Shown: positions 6,687 through 13,847, numbered from the stretch's first letter. The stretch is 17,523 nt of DNA from Aliterella sp. RAGGC_92 (GCA_030826005.1 JAPJOW010000077.1:1-17523); one strand, 5' to 3'. Numbers and translations are program-made. The notes: generated by a model not told the origin, from the letters alone.

Positions 6687-7559
6687 ATGTCGCAAATAAT
6701 TACTGGAAAAACTAAGCTACTGGGTGTAATTGGGCATCCGGTAGAGCATTCTTTATCGCCGATTATGCACAATGCGGCGATCGCGCATTTGGGTTTAGAT
6801 TACGTTTATCTACCATTGCCAGTACATCCAGACAATTTACAAGCGGCGCTTTCTGGGTTTGCAGCCATTGATTTAGTAGGGTTTAATATTACAATTCCCC
6901 ACAAACAAGCAATTAAGCCTTTAATTACGGAGATTTCCCCTACCGCTAAAGCAGTGGGCGCTATAAATACAGTTTGGCGCACAAGTAACGATACCTGGGC
7001 GGGTACGAATACTGATGTAGAAGGTTTTATTGCTCCTTTGCAGACTTATCACCAAGATTGGAGTCAAAAAACCGCCGTAGTTTTAGGTAATGGTGGTGCA
7101 GCGCGGGCGGTAGTAGCAGGTTGCGCGGAGTTAGGTTTTAAGGAAACTTATGTAGTGGGGAGAAATGCTACAAAGTTAGCTCAATTTGTAGCAAGTTGGG
7201 AGGCGATCGCAACGAGCTTGATAGTTCGCAATTGGGATAAGTTATCGTTACTCATTCCCCAAGCAGATTTGATTATCAATACAACTCCGATCGGGATGTA
7301 TCCTCACGTTGACGAGTCGCCTTTGAGTGAGGAGGAAATGGCATTATTACGGGCGGATGCGATCGCTTACGATTTAATTTACACTCCTAGCCCCACCAAG
7401 TTTTTACAACAAGCACTAGGCAGGGGTGCGACTGCTATTGACGGGTTAGAAATGCTCGTGCAACAAGGAGCGGCGGCTTTAGCAATTTGGTTGCAGCAAC
7501 CCGTACCTGTAGATGTTATGCGTCAAGCGTTACAAAGCCATCTAAATAAAAAAGCCTAG
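6687..7559 (+). CDS. aroE: Shikimate dehydrogenase
   Basis: A 290-residue NADP-dependent shikimate 5-dehydrogenase. It reduces 3-dehydroshikimate to shikimate, the fourth step of the chorismate pathway to aromatic amino acids. The shikimate-binding SLSPIMHN is at 22-29. NITIPHK gives catalytic Lys73, and GTNTD gives catalytic Asp110. The NADP-binding glycine loop GNGGAAR is at 134-140, and the C-terminal DGLEMLVQQGAAALAIW is typical. All key residues are present and the length is normal. The start ATG at 6687 gives the expected short N terminus (MSQIITGKTKLLGVIGHP). Its stop is followed after one base by the palindromic repeat at 7561-7637, the probable terminator. Confidence 0.96.
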   Translation: MSQIITGKTKLLGVIGHPVEHSLSPIMHNAAIAHLGLDYVYLPLPVHPDNLQAALSGFAAIDLVGFNITIPHKQAIKPLITEISPTAKAVGAINTVWRTSNDTWAGTNTDVEGFIAPLQTYHQDWSQKTAVVLGNGGAARAVVAGCAELGFKETYVVGRNATKLAQFVASWEAIATSLIVRNWDKLSLLIPQADLIINTTPIGMYPHVDESPLSEEEMALLRADAIAYDLIYTPSPTKFLQQALGRGATAIDGLEMLVQQGAAALAIWLQQPVPVDVMRQALQSHLNKKA

Positions 7560-7560
7560 C

Positions 7561-7637
7561 TCGCCTAGGGTTAAAACCCCAGGCTAATAGCTTAAGCCGA
7601 TTAAGAAGAAAATTTTAGACTTATGTAAGAAGTCTAA
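7561..7637. repeat. Palindromic interspersed repeat, copy 1, at convergent gene ends
   Basis: The copy begins CGCCTAGGGTTAAAACC and continues through AGGCTAATAGCTTAAG, matching the repeat arms at 13795-13847 and 13955-14007. CCTAGGG (7564-7570) can pair with CCCCAGG across a short A/T loop, with one imperfect pair. A second hairpin, TTAGACTT (7615-7622) with AAGTCTAA (7630-7637), ends exactly where the minus-strand stop codon begins. The element fills almost the whole gap between the convergent aroE and 7638-8261 genes, which suits a bidirectional terminator. Confidence 0.7.
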
Positions 7638-8261
7638 TTACCAACGGCGTTGATCCGCAGGATCGCCGTAGGGATCTTCACTGGCTGGGCGCACGTCACC
7701 AGGATCGCCATAGGGGTCTTCACTAGCGGGGCGTACGTTGCCGTACTGTCCTCTACTCCCACCACCTCTATCCATTAGTTTCTTAGCCGCTATAGCCGCA
7801 ATTCCAGCCATCGCGCCTTTTGCTAAGGGGTTGCTAAATATATTCCCTTGACTATTGCCCCCAAGCATTCCCGCCGCGCCACCTAACAATTGACCGAGTA
7901 AATCGGGTTGCTGTTGGTGCATACGACTTGTTGTTTGGGCTAGATAGTTAGAATCTTGATAGCGATCGTCTTGACCATCGCCATCTAAATCGGGAAAATT
8001 GTAATTTTGCTGCCGCGATTGTTGTTGGAGGTACTGACCGAATTGCATCCGCTCTTGGGGTGACATCCGGCTAAAAGCTTCTTGGGCAGATTCTTGGTAG
8101 ACATCGGCGGGTAACTGTCTAGATACTTGCTGGTAGCGATTGGCTACTTCCTCATCAGAGTATCCTTCGTGAGGCGCACCCTGTTCGTAACGATTGACGA
8201 AACCTCGGTAATCTTGCTCGTTATTTTGACCGCCACCAAGTAAACTTTCTAAAAAACCCAT
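7638..8261 (-). CDS. Hypothetical protein with Gly/Gln-rich regions and C-terminal tandem repeat
   Basis: A 207-residue protein of no family I can name. It starts MGFLESLLGGG. It then has a Q- and Y-rich helical region with FVNRYEQG and SRMSPQERMQFGQYLQQQ. An acidic DLDGDGQDD, resembling a single calcium-binding loop, follows at about 92-100. A glycine-rich hydrophobic stretch (LLGQLLGGAAGMLGG, then GAMAGIAAIAAKKLM) comes next. The end carries two 14-residue repeats of (N/D)VRPASEDPYGDP type. A clear ribosome binding site AGGAG (8268-8272) supports the start. It lies 35 bases after a putative lipoprotein gene on the same strand, so the two are probably cotranscribed. A membrane- or envelope-associated role is plausible but not shown. 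Confidence 0.7.
   Translation of the reverse strand: MGFLESLLGGGQNNEQDYRGFVNRYEQGAPHEGYSDEEVANRYQQVSRQLPADVYQESAQEAFSRMSPQERMQFGQYLQQQSRQQNYNFPDLDGDGQDDRYQDSNYLAQTTSRMHQQQPDLLGQLLGGAAGMLGGNSQGNIFSNPLAKGAMAGIAAIAAKKLMDRGGGSRGQYGNVRPASEDPYGDPGDVRPASEDPYGDPADQRRW
7660..7743 (-). repeat. Two tandem 42-bp units inside the 7638-8261 gene
   Basis: Units 7660-7701 and 7702-7743 each encode a 14-residue VRPASEDPYGDP-type repeat in frame. They differ at several mostly synonymous positions, so the duplication is not brand new and the peptide appears conserved. Confidence 0.8.
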
Positions 8262-8296
8262 TTTTAACTCCTATCGATTTGTGTTATTAAAATTTT

Positions 8297-8779
8297 TTAC
8301 AGTGCGGGGGCTGGCTGTAAGTCTGTAAGGTCGCGCCCTGTAGGACGATTGTTGTAACCTTGAAAATCTCGGTATCTTTGAGCTTCAGTTTCCGATACTT
8401 GGATTCCTTCCGCAGGTGGCGTTACCCAGTGGACTTGACGTTGAGCATCTCTGTAATAAACGCGCCCATTTTTGGAGAGATAGTATTGTCCTTCTGCTCC
8501 TTCAGCTTTCTTATTTTTATGCTGGTTGTAGAGATAATAAAGAGCCGCCGCACCCGCTAAAATTACTACTTTTTGCTTGTTTGATATTCCTTGGCGCGGC
8601 TGTTGGGCGCGATCGCTATTGTTATAACTTTGGTTTTCAATGCGCGTGTTGTCTGTGGGCGCAGCAGTATTTGTTCTACTACCGCAACCAGTGAAAATTG
8701 AGAGCGATAACACTGCACTAAGTACGATCGCAACTGGGCGTAAAAATTTTTTCTTTTCGACTAAATATTTTGTATTCAT
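8297..8779 (-). CDS. Putative lipoprotein
   Basis: A 160-residue protein with a basic N terminus (KYLVEKKKFLRP), a hydrophobic stretch (VAIVLSAVLSLSIFTG) and a cysteine at about 32. It resembles a lipobox (LSIFTGC), although the -3 phenylalanine is unusual. A second hydrophobic segment, KVVILAGAAALYYLY (about 69-84), follows a polar N/Q-rich linker. The C-terminal third contains YYLSKNGRVYYRDAQRQVHWV, a strand-rich pattern. I do not recognise the family. It lies upstream of 7638-8261 with 35 bases between them and probably shares its transcript. If lipidated it would be anchored to an envelope membrane. A non-lipidated membrane protein is the alternative. Confidence 0.65.
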   Translation of the reverse strand: MNTKYLVEKKKFLRPVAIVLSAVLSLSIFTGCGSRTNTAAPTDNTRIENQSYNNSDRAQQPRQGISNKQKVVILAGAAALYYLYNQHKNKKAEGAEGQYYLSKNGRVYYRDAQRQVHWVTPPAEGIQVSETEAQRYRDFQGYNNRPTGRDLTDLQPAPAL

Positions 8780-9085
8780 CGGCTTATTTCATTGAGTAAA
8801 GAACCCCTTTAATTTGAGCTAGAAGTCTTTTTAAACGGCTATCAAAAAATCTTGTTAGCGTTCAATCAATTTACTCAAGGAGAAATTAGCCTGTAGTAAG
8901 CGATTTCTAGCCGCAACAATTGAGGTATTTGTTGGCAATGGTAGCGAAATTTACAAATTCCTCTATCCAACCTTTGGTAGAAGTTAGATTTAATACTTGC
9001 AACTATGGAAATACATAGCAAGGTATAGCAATACCGAGAAGGGCGATCGCAAGTTGGCAGTAAAAGCGATCGCAGAGCAATCCTA
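8780..9085. other. Intergenic spacer with two HIP1 sites
   Basis: About 306 bases between the lipoprotein start and the SPFH gene stop, both on the minus strand. It must contain the lipoprotein promoter, which I cannot pin down. Two HIP1 octamers (GCGATCGC) lie near its right end, about 24 bases apart. I see no RNA gene or persuasive ORF. Confidence 0.4.
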
Positions 9086-10657
9086 CTAGCGATTAATCTG
9101 GATTAAATCTGTCAAAATACTATCCAAGCTTCCATTGACTTGAATGCGATCGATCTTCTCCGCAATTCGCTCTAATACCTCTAATTCCTTCAAACGCAAA
9201 GCAACGGGGTTGTCTTCCATTACTTTTGCGGTATTTAACATACTACGAGTAGCGGCGGTTTCTTCTCTACGTCTGACTACATTTGCTTGAGCGGATTTTT
9301 CTGCTTCTACTACTTTGCTCAAAATAGTTTTAATCTCACCAGGTAGAATAATGTCTTTTACCCCTACAGAATCTACTTCAATGCCATAGTCTGCGGTTTT
9401 GGTGCGGATATAGTCGCTCACGCTTGTATCAACAGCGCCTTTATTTTCTAATAAAGCATCTAAAGTCTGTTCGCCAACGGCTGCACGTAAAGCAAACTGC
9501 AACTCTTTGTATAAAAATTCAGTAACATTTGCCAAACCGCTTTTTGCTCTAAGCGGATCTTGGATGCGAAAACCCGCAGTTAAATTTAAGCGCAGAGGTA
9601 CTTTATCTTTTGACAAGATATCTTGACCAGATACTTCAAGGTTTTGCAAGCGCAAATCAAATATATCCGTTTGAAAAGAGCGCCCAAACACCCACCAAGC
9701 ATGAGTTCCTGGCGGTAGTTGAGTTTGAAACTCTTGATCGATGTATAACAAGCCCACGTGCTGGGGAGGTACTTGGCAAATATGTAAACTGTTGCGAGTT
9801 AATAATTGTACTTCTTTAGCACCTGAAACCAGTTCAGCTACTAATTGGGGGGTTAATTTAGCATCGCTGCTAATATCGATAATTTCTACCTCTACACCTT
9901 GCCAAAATAACTTGCGACTTGTGGGGGGTAATAGGGCGATCGCTTTTCCTAAATATCTGACAATTGCTACTTGCTGACTTTGTAATTGGACAACTTCGCA
10001 ATATGCAGCTACAAAGTCAGGATGTTTTTCAATTAGCACTTCTTCCAAAGGGAAGTCTGGGTTAGGTGTAATTTGGCTGAGAGTCCGCACTGCTACATCT
10101 CTAGTAAAAGTCCAAAAAGCATATTCGCCTACTTCAAGAGGTCGAACAAAGTTGTTTTGGATGTAAAGTAAACCAATCTCAGATTCTAAAATTTGGACTT
10201 TTTTAATTCCATTGATATTGAGCGAAGTCAACTGTCGAACAAACTGGGCGGGTAACTCTAAACTGTCCTCTAAGTTGAAAATATGAGCTTCTACATCGAT
10301 AAAACCACGCCAAAAAGCTCTAAGTTGATTGGGTGCAACGCTAATCCAATTTTGACCGCAGCGTACTAAAGCCGCTTGGTTAAATTCTGTTTTGACGATT
10401 AATAAATGTTGTTGCAACTCGGCGGCGTTGGTTGTTAGTAATAATTCTAAGTTGTCAATTTTTGCTTCTGGTTGGTTGCGGTTGTAAGTTGTCACTTGCC
10501 AATGAAAACCAAAATAGGTATGAGTCCCCGGCTGCAAAATTTTCTTAAAATCGCTCCGGTGATACAAAATGCCAATTTCATTAGGCTTAATATAAAAAGT
10601 TTTCCACATAGAAAGATTGGGCAACTTTACCCAACGAAATAAATTAAATAACTGCAT
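9086..10657 (-). CDS. SPFH/Band 7 (slipin-like) protein
   Basis: A 523-residue protein of the SPFH superfamily. The N-terminal half holds repeated slipin-like entry motifs: FYIKPNEIGILYHRSDFKK with LQPGTHTYF (about 24-49), VEVGEYAFW-like text, then QVPPQHVGLLYIDQEF with LPPGTHAWW (about 295-325). The second half has the SPFH core (LRLNLTAGFRIQDP; LQFALRAAVGEQTLDALLENK; IEVDSVGVKDIILPGEIK), then a helical, E/A-rich coiled-coil stretch (VVEAEKSAQANVVRRREETAATRS, about 448-472). There is no clear transmembrane segment, so it would bind membranes peripherally. SPFH proteins organise membrane microdomains and often modulate proteases. The partner is unknown. It is longer than a simple slipin because of the extra N-terminal repeats. 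Confidence 0.83.
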   Translation of the reverse strand: MQLFNLFRWVKLPNLSMWKTFYIKPNEIGILYHRSDFKKILQPGTHTYFGFHWQVTTYNRNQPEAKIDNLELLLTTNAAELQQHLLIVKTEFNQAALVRCGQNWISVAPNQLRAFWRGFIDVEAHIFNLEDSLELPAQFVRQLTSLNINGIKKVQILESEIGLLYIQNNFVRPLEVGEYAFWTFTRDVAVRTLSQITPNPDFPLEEVLIEKHPDFVAAYCEVVQLQSQQVAIVRYLGKAIALLPPTSRKLFWQGVEVEIIDISSDAKLTPQLVAELVSGAKEVQLLTRNSLHICQVPPQHVGLLYIDQEFQTQLPPGTHAWWVFGRSFQTDIFDLRLQNLEVSGQDILSKDKVPLRLNLTAGFRIQDPLRAKSGLANVTEFLYKELQFALRAAVGEQTLDALLENKGAVDTSVSDYIRTKTADYGIEVDSVGVKDIILPGEIKTILSKVVEAEKSAQANVVRRREETAATRSMLNTAKVMEDNPVALRLKELEVLERIAEKIDRIQVNGSLDSILTDLIQINR

Positions 10658-10957
10658 TACTTTTGTAACACAAATACTACATAATATTTTCTACTCCGCT
10701 AATGCAGGGTTTTACAGTTTAGTGCGGGCAAAAGGTTCTCCAAAACTGGATTAAGAGAGCAATTAATCGCTCTTTGGTTGTCAAGCAACCTTAAAGGAGC
10801 AACTACGCTCAAATATGCCGTTCTACAACCAGTTCTATTTATCTATTTAGACAAACAGATTTGGAAGTTGAAGGACATACTCAAGTTAAAGAGAATTGAC
10901 TTAGCGCTGGCTACTTCACTGCTAACAAAACACCTGCACTTGCAGAGTAATATCAAG

Positions 10958-10978
10958 ATGTTAGGAAGTTCCTAACAT
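10958..10978. repeat. Perfect 21-bp palindrome
   Basis: ATGTTAGGAA (10958-10967) and TTCCTAACAT (10969-10978) are exact inverted arms around a single central base. A one-base centre disfavours a tight RNA hairpin (inner pairs must open) and fits a dimeric protein binding site somewhat better. There is no U tract. Its role is unknown. Confidence 0.5.
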
Positions 10979-11029
10979 TTACAAAGTGACTTGTCCCTAA
11001 CAAGGTGTCCGTACCCAGGACGAGGGTTT

Positions 11030-11104
11030 TGGGGAAAGTACAGGATTTGAACCTATTAACAATCGGCGAAACACCGATCGCTCTACCATTTAGAGTCAAC
11101 TTTC
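11030..11104 (-). tRNA. Degenerate tRNA-Asn-like gene (possible tRNA pseudogene)
   Basis: Read on the minus strand, acceptor GAAAGT (11104-11099) pairs with ACTTTC (11039-11034), followed by C and an encoded CCA. The D-arm contains AATGGTAGAG. The anticodon stem ATCGG/CCGAT encloses TGTTTCG. A five-base variable loop follows, then a canonical T-arm with GGTTCAAATCC. The total length and arm spacing fit a tRNA. The D-loop, anticodon-stem and T-arm text resembles tRNA-Asn(GUU). However, position 33, which should be U, is G in the simplest fold, and the acceptor stem shows only six pairs. It may be a decayed or non-translating tRNA, as found in some cyanobacterial tRNA arrays. Isotype is uncertain. 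Confidence 0.5.
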
Positions 11105-11252
11105 GGGTCGATGAAGTAGTTAAAACACTGAGCGGCATACGCTTACACGGATCGGTAGCGCACCAGTTGGGCATACAGAACCCCGACTATAGCTTGGGGC
11201 TAAAACTAGCTTCGGATCAAAGTTAACACAACACTAATGCGATCGCCACGAG

Positions 11253-11636
11253 TTAAAGCTTTGCAATCTGCTGGCGATCGTAGCTATCCCTTGCTGTTTC
11301 TACTTCAGAAATATGATTTTCTGCCCATTTGCAAAGCTGAGACAATGGTTCAATTAGTGTTTCGCCCAATGGGGTTAAAGAATATTCAACCATTGGCGGA
11401 ATTACTGGGTAAACCATGCGACTAACAATGCCATTCCGTTCTAAACCCCGTAAAGTTTGGGTCAGCATTTTTTGAGAGATACCGCCAATTTCTTTTTGTA
11501 ACTCGTTGTAGCGCTTTGTGCCTTTTGATAAACGATAAATAGCGATCGCAGTCCATTTGTCGGCAATTAAGTCTAAAACTTGCCGCGAGGGACATTGAGC
11601 ATTGCAAACGCTAATTGCTGGATAGTTACGCACCAT
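11253..11636 (-). CDS. HxlR-family transcriptional regulator
   Basis: A winged-helix regulator of 127 residues when started at the ATG 11634-11636, giving MVRNYPAISVCNAQCP. The open frame extends to 11699, but the longer N terminus does not look like the family. Conserved HxlR text is VLDLIADKWTAIAIYRLSKGTKRYNELQKEIGGISQKML (helix-turn-helix), then LRGLERNGIVSRMVYP and VEYSLTPLGETL. Cys11 lies where redox- or electrophile-sensing HxlR proteins carry a reactive cysteine; a second, Cys15, is nearby. It is divergent from the HtrA-like protease, with an NmrA-type oxidoreductase next on that strand. This neighbourhood is typical of HxlR regulators of quinone or aldehyde stress genes, so it probably controls both itself and those genes. 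Confidence 0.88.
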   Translation of the reverse strand: MVRNYPAISVCNAQCPSRQVLDLIADKWTAIAIYRLSKGTKRYNELQKEIGGISQKMLTQTLRGLERNGIVSRMVYPVIPPMVEYSLTPLGETLIEPLSQLCKWAENHISEVETARDSYDRQQIAKL

Positions 11637-11665
11637 AAGGTATGTATAGCACTTTTGAGTACCTT
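11637..11665. promoter_or_regulatory. Candidate HxlR operator in the divergent promoter region
   Basis: AAGGTA (11637-11642) and TACCTT (11660-11665) form an inverted repeat with a 17-base spacer, adjoining the HxlR start codon. Self-binding HxlR dimers are known to use such spaced dyads near their start sites. The assignment rests only on position and symmetry. Confidence 0.3.
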
Positions 11666-11738
11666 CTTGGCAAAAAGAGTAGGTTATTGGCAGAATCATA
11701 AAAACACACTACCCCTCTATATAAAAACAGGAGCAGCT

Positions 11739-12791
11739 ATGACTTACAATCTGCAACTGGTATCTAATGAAAGTTTTGATGAGGGGATGCAGACCCCAAC
11801 AAATGCCGTTCCTACTTCTGATGAGAAGTTGCTTGATGCTTATTCCCAAGCCGTTATTGCTGTCGTGGAAAAAGTCAGCCCCGCCGTAGTTAATATCGAT
11901 GTCCATAGGCAATTAAGAGGTAGAAGAAGAAATAATCAAAGTGTCGCGCAAGAAGTACGCGGGAATGGTTCGGGCTTTATTTTTACTCAAGATGGTTATA
12001 TTCTCACCAATAGCCACGTTGTACACAATGCAACGGGGCTAGAAGTAACCTTAGCTGATGGTCGTCATTTTCCCGCCGAATTAGTAGGAGATGACCCGGA
12101 AACCGATATAGCTGTAATTAGAATCCACGCCCCTAATTTAGTAGCAGCAAAGTTAGGCGATTCTCAATCGCTAAAAGCTGGGCAAGTTGCGATCGCTATT
12201 GGTAATCCCTACGGCTTCCAAACTACGGTCACTACAGGCGTTGTGAGTGCGTTGGGGCGAAGTTTTAGAGCGCGATCGGGTAGGCTAATTGATAATATTA
12301 TCCAAACCGATGCAGCGTTAAATCCCGGCAATTCTGGCGGGCCATTAGTAACATCTCACGGCGAAGTTATTGGTATTAATACCGCCGTCATCATGTCTGC
12401 ACAGGGTATATGTTTTGCCGTACCGATTAATACAGCTAAAACTATCCTCACGCCGTTAATTAAAAATGGCTTTATTCAGCGCGGTTACATTGGTATCGGC
12501 GGGCAAAACGTCCCTTTACCTCGCCGTACAGTGTTATTCCACGAATTATCTGTAGAAAGCGGCGTACTGATTATTTCAATTGAAGAAGATAGTCCCGCCC
12601 AAAATGCCGGACTTGTTGAAGGCGATGTGATTGTAGGAATGAACAATCAACCTATTGCTAGTATTGACGACTTGCATAAATTATTGACTCACGAACAAGT
12701 AGGAATGCGATCGCAACTAACCATTATTCGCGGCAATGATAAGCTAATTATCGATATTGTCTCTGCAAGTAAACCAGCGATAGATGATTAA
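11739..12791 (+). CDS. HtrA/Deg-like trypsin-type serine protease with PDZ domain, no signal peptide
   Basis: A 350-residue S1C protease. I chose the ATG at 11739 because AGGAG lies at 11729-11733; the frame also runs upstream to about 11580 but overlaps the divergent regulator. The catalytic triad is His93 (ILTNSHVV), Asp123 (ETDIAVI) and Ser199 (NPGNSGGPL). IGNPYGFQTTVTTGVVSALGR is also typical of the family. A single PDZ domain occupies roughly 255-345 (YIGIGGQNV; DSPAQNAGLVEGDVIVGMNNQPI; LTIIRGN). The N terminus (MTYNLQLVSNESFDEG) has no signal peptide or membrane helix, so it is predicted to be cytoplasmic, unlike most Deg proteases. An NmrA-like oxidoreductase gene follows 86 bases downstream, and an HxlR regulator lies upstream. 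Confidence 0.92.
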   Translation: MTYNLQLVSNESFDEGMQTPTNAVPTSDEKLLDAYSQAVIAVVEKVSPAVVNIDVHRQLRGRRRNNQSVAQEVRGNGSGFIFTQDGYILTNSHVVHNATGLEVTLADGRHFPAELVGDDPETDIAVIRIHAPNLVAAKLGDSQSLKAGQVAIAIGNPYGFQTTVTTGVVSALGRSFRARSGRLIDNIIQTDAALNPGNSGGPLVTSHGEVIGINTAVIMSAQGICFAVPINTAKTILTPLIKNGFIQRGYIGIGGQNVPLPRRTVLFHELSVESGVLIISIEEDSPAQNAGLVEGDVIVGMNNQPIASIDDLHKLLTHEQVGMRSQLTIIRGNDKLIIDIVSASKPAIDD

Positions 12792-12814
12792 AACTAGGTT
12801 TTTAAGCAAAAAAA

Positions 12815-12847
12815 TGTAATTGAATGCTCAAAATTGACCCAATTACA
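12815..12847. promoter_or_regulatory. Inverted repeat upstream of the NmrA-like gene
   Basis: TGTAATTG (12815-12822) and CAATTACA (12840-12847) are perfect inverted arms separated by 17 bases, the same arm spacing as the dyad in the HxlR/protease divergent region. The right arm abuts a -35-like TTGACC (12834-12839). It could be an operator or a weak hairpin between the two genes. No -10 at normal spacing is evident. Confidence 0.3.
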
Positions 12848-12877
12848 GCAATTAAAGGACTAAATAAGGTGTAAAGT

Positions 12878-13735
12878 ATGAGCAACACAATTTTGGTTAC
12901 TGGTGCTACAGGTAATGTAGGGAGTCAAGTTGTCCAGCAACTAATTACTTTGGGGATAACTCCACGAGTAGCAGTGCGTTCGATGAATAAAGCAGAGTCG
13001 CTAAAAAAATCTGGCGCTGAACCAGTGGAGATGGATTTAGAGCGCCCGGAGACTATTGTACCTGCCTTGGCGGGAGTGGATAAAGTTTTCTTAGTTAGTC
13101 CTTTTGTGCCAAATATGGTTGAACTAACAGCAATATTAATCGCGGCGGCAAAACAAGCAAATGTTCGCCACATTGTCAAACTCTCGGCTTTAGCACAGCC
13201 AGGAATTGCTTTAAGTAAGTGGCATGAGGAAATGGAAAATGCGATTGCATCTTCCGGTATTCCTTTTACATTTTTGCGTCCTAATGGATTTATGCAGAAT
13301 TTTGTCAATGCAATGGCAGAAACTATTAAATCTGAAAATGCTTTTTATCTAAATGCGGGAGAGGGTAAAGTTAGCTTTGTCGATACTCGTGACATTGCTT
13401 CAGTAGCGGTAGCTGCTTTAACAACTAGCGGACACGAAGGACAGTCTTACATTATTACAGGATCGGAAGCACTGTCTCACGCTCAATCGGCTTCTATTTT
13501 GTCTCAAGTTTTGGGTAGAACAATCAATTATGTAGATGTTCCTGACGATGCGGTACGCCAAGGAATGCAAGGCGCAGGAATGCCAGATCCGATAGTCAAC
13601 GCTTTACTGGAATTATATGCTAGTTACAAAGCAGGACAAGCGGCGACGGTATCGCCCACTGTAGAGCAAGTTACGGGGAAAAAACCGATAAGTTTTGAGC
13701 AGTTTGCTAAAGATTACGCAGAGGTTTGGCAATAG
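12878..13735 (+). CDS. NmrA/atypical SDR NAD(P)-binding oxidoreductase (QorB-like)
   Basis: A 285-residue Rossmann-fold protein. The N-terminal glycine-rich loop GATGNVG (8-14) and following basic residues (RVAVRSMNKAESL) indicate NAD(P) binding. LSALAQPGIALSKWHEEMENAIASSGIPFTFLRPNGFMQNF is the characteristic NmrA/azoreductase-type stretch. The active-site YxxxK of classical SDRs is absent, as usual for this atypical group. C-terminal text (ITGSEALSHAQSASILSQVLGRTINYVDVP) is the family's substrate-side helix and strand. Relatives include NAD(P)H:quinone oxidoreductases such as QorB, whose E. coli gene lies next to an HxlR gene as here; others act as redox sensors. It probably forms a stress-responsive unit with the upstream protease and regulator. 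Confidence 0.87.
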   Translation: MSNTILVTGATGNVGSQVVQQLITLGITPRVAVRSMNKAESLKKSGAEPVEMDLERPETIVPALAGVDKVFLVSPFVPNMVELTAILIAAAKQANVRHIVKLSALAQPGIALSKWHEEMENAIASSGIPFTFLRPNGFMQNFVNAMAETIKSENAFYLNAGEGKVSFVDTRDIASVAVAALTTSGHEGQSYIITGSEALSHAQSASILSQVLGRTINYVDVPDDAVRQGMQGAGMPDPIVNALLELYASYKAGQAATVSPTVEQVTGKKPISFEQFAKDYAEVWQ

Positions 13736-13794
13736 GTAAATAGCGATCGCACTTACTTTGTTTGCTGCCACAATTATGCGGCTATTTATTCAAT

Positions 13795-13847
13795 CCCGCC
13801 TAGGGTTAAAGCCCTAGGCTAATAGTTCAAGTCTACTGAAGTAGACT
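13795..13847. repeat. Palindromic interspersed repeat, copy 2 (left arm of inverted pair)
   Basis: CCTAGGG and CCCTAGG form a perfect stem across TTAAAG, followed by CTAATAGTTCA and a second perfect hairpin, AGTCTACT (13830-13837) with AGTAGACT (13840-13847). The copy matches the reverse complement of 13955-14007 along its whole length, with changes concentrated in the second stem, where both strands of the stem change together. Confidence 0.8.

Larger units (their letters stand above)
10658..11252. other. Gene-poor spacer with tRNA-like element and palindromes
   Basis: About 595 bases without a convincing protein gene. A small hairpin (AGAGC 10756-10760 with GCTCT 10769-10773) and GGTTG/CAACC pairing follow the SPFH promoter region. 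The perfect palindrome at 10958-10978 and the tRNA-like element at 11030-11104 are listed separately. Further right, the plus strand at about 11150-11160 contains GGTAGCGCACCAG, which resembles a tRNA D-arm and the start of an anticodon stem. I could not complete a cloverleaf around it. The region may be a decayed tRNA cluster. Confidence 0.4.

Noticed and set aside
8938..9018. 26-codon plus-strand ORF in the spacer before the SPFH gene
   Set aside because: Too short, no ribosome binding site and no recognisable motif.
9040..9075. Pair of GCGATCGC palindromes as a possible terminator or operator
   Set aside because: These are HIP1 octamers, which occur throughout the window including inside genes, so position alone gives no specific function.
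10778..10975. Plus-strand open frame of 65 codons
   Set aside because: It starts at TTG without a suitable ribosome binding site, has no recognisable features and ends inside the 21-bp palindrome. Treated as chance.
11637..11699. Longer N terminus for the HxlR regulator
   Set aside because: The extra 21 residues do not resemble the family, and the ATG at 11634-11636 gives a normal N terminus and a free divergent promoter region.
11580..11738. Longer N terminus for the HtrA-like protease
   Set aside because: The extension overlaps the divergent HxlR gene and has no protease or signal-peptide features. The ATG at 11739 has AGGAG eight to ten bases before it.
12925..13308. 127-codon minus-strand frame inside the NmrA-like gene
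   Set aside because: An antisense shadow of a conserved Rossmann gene.
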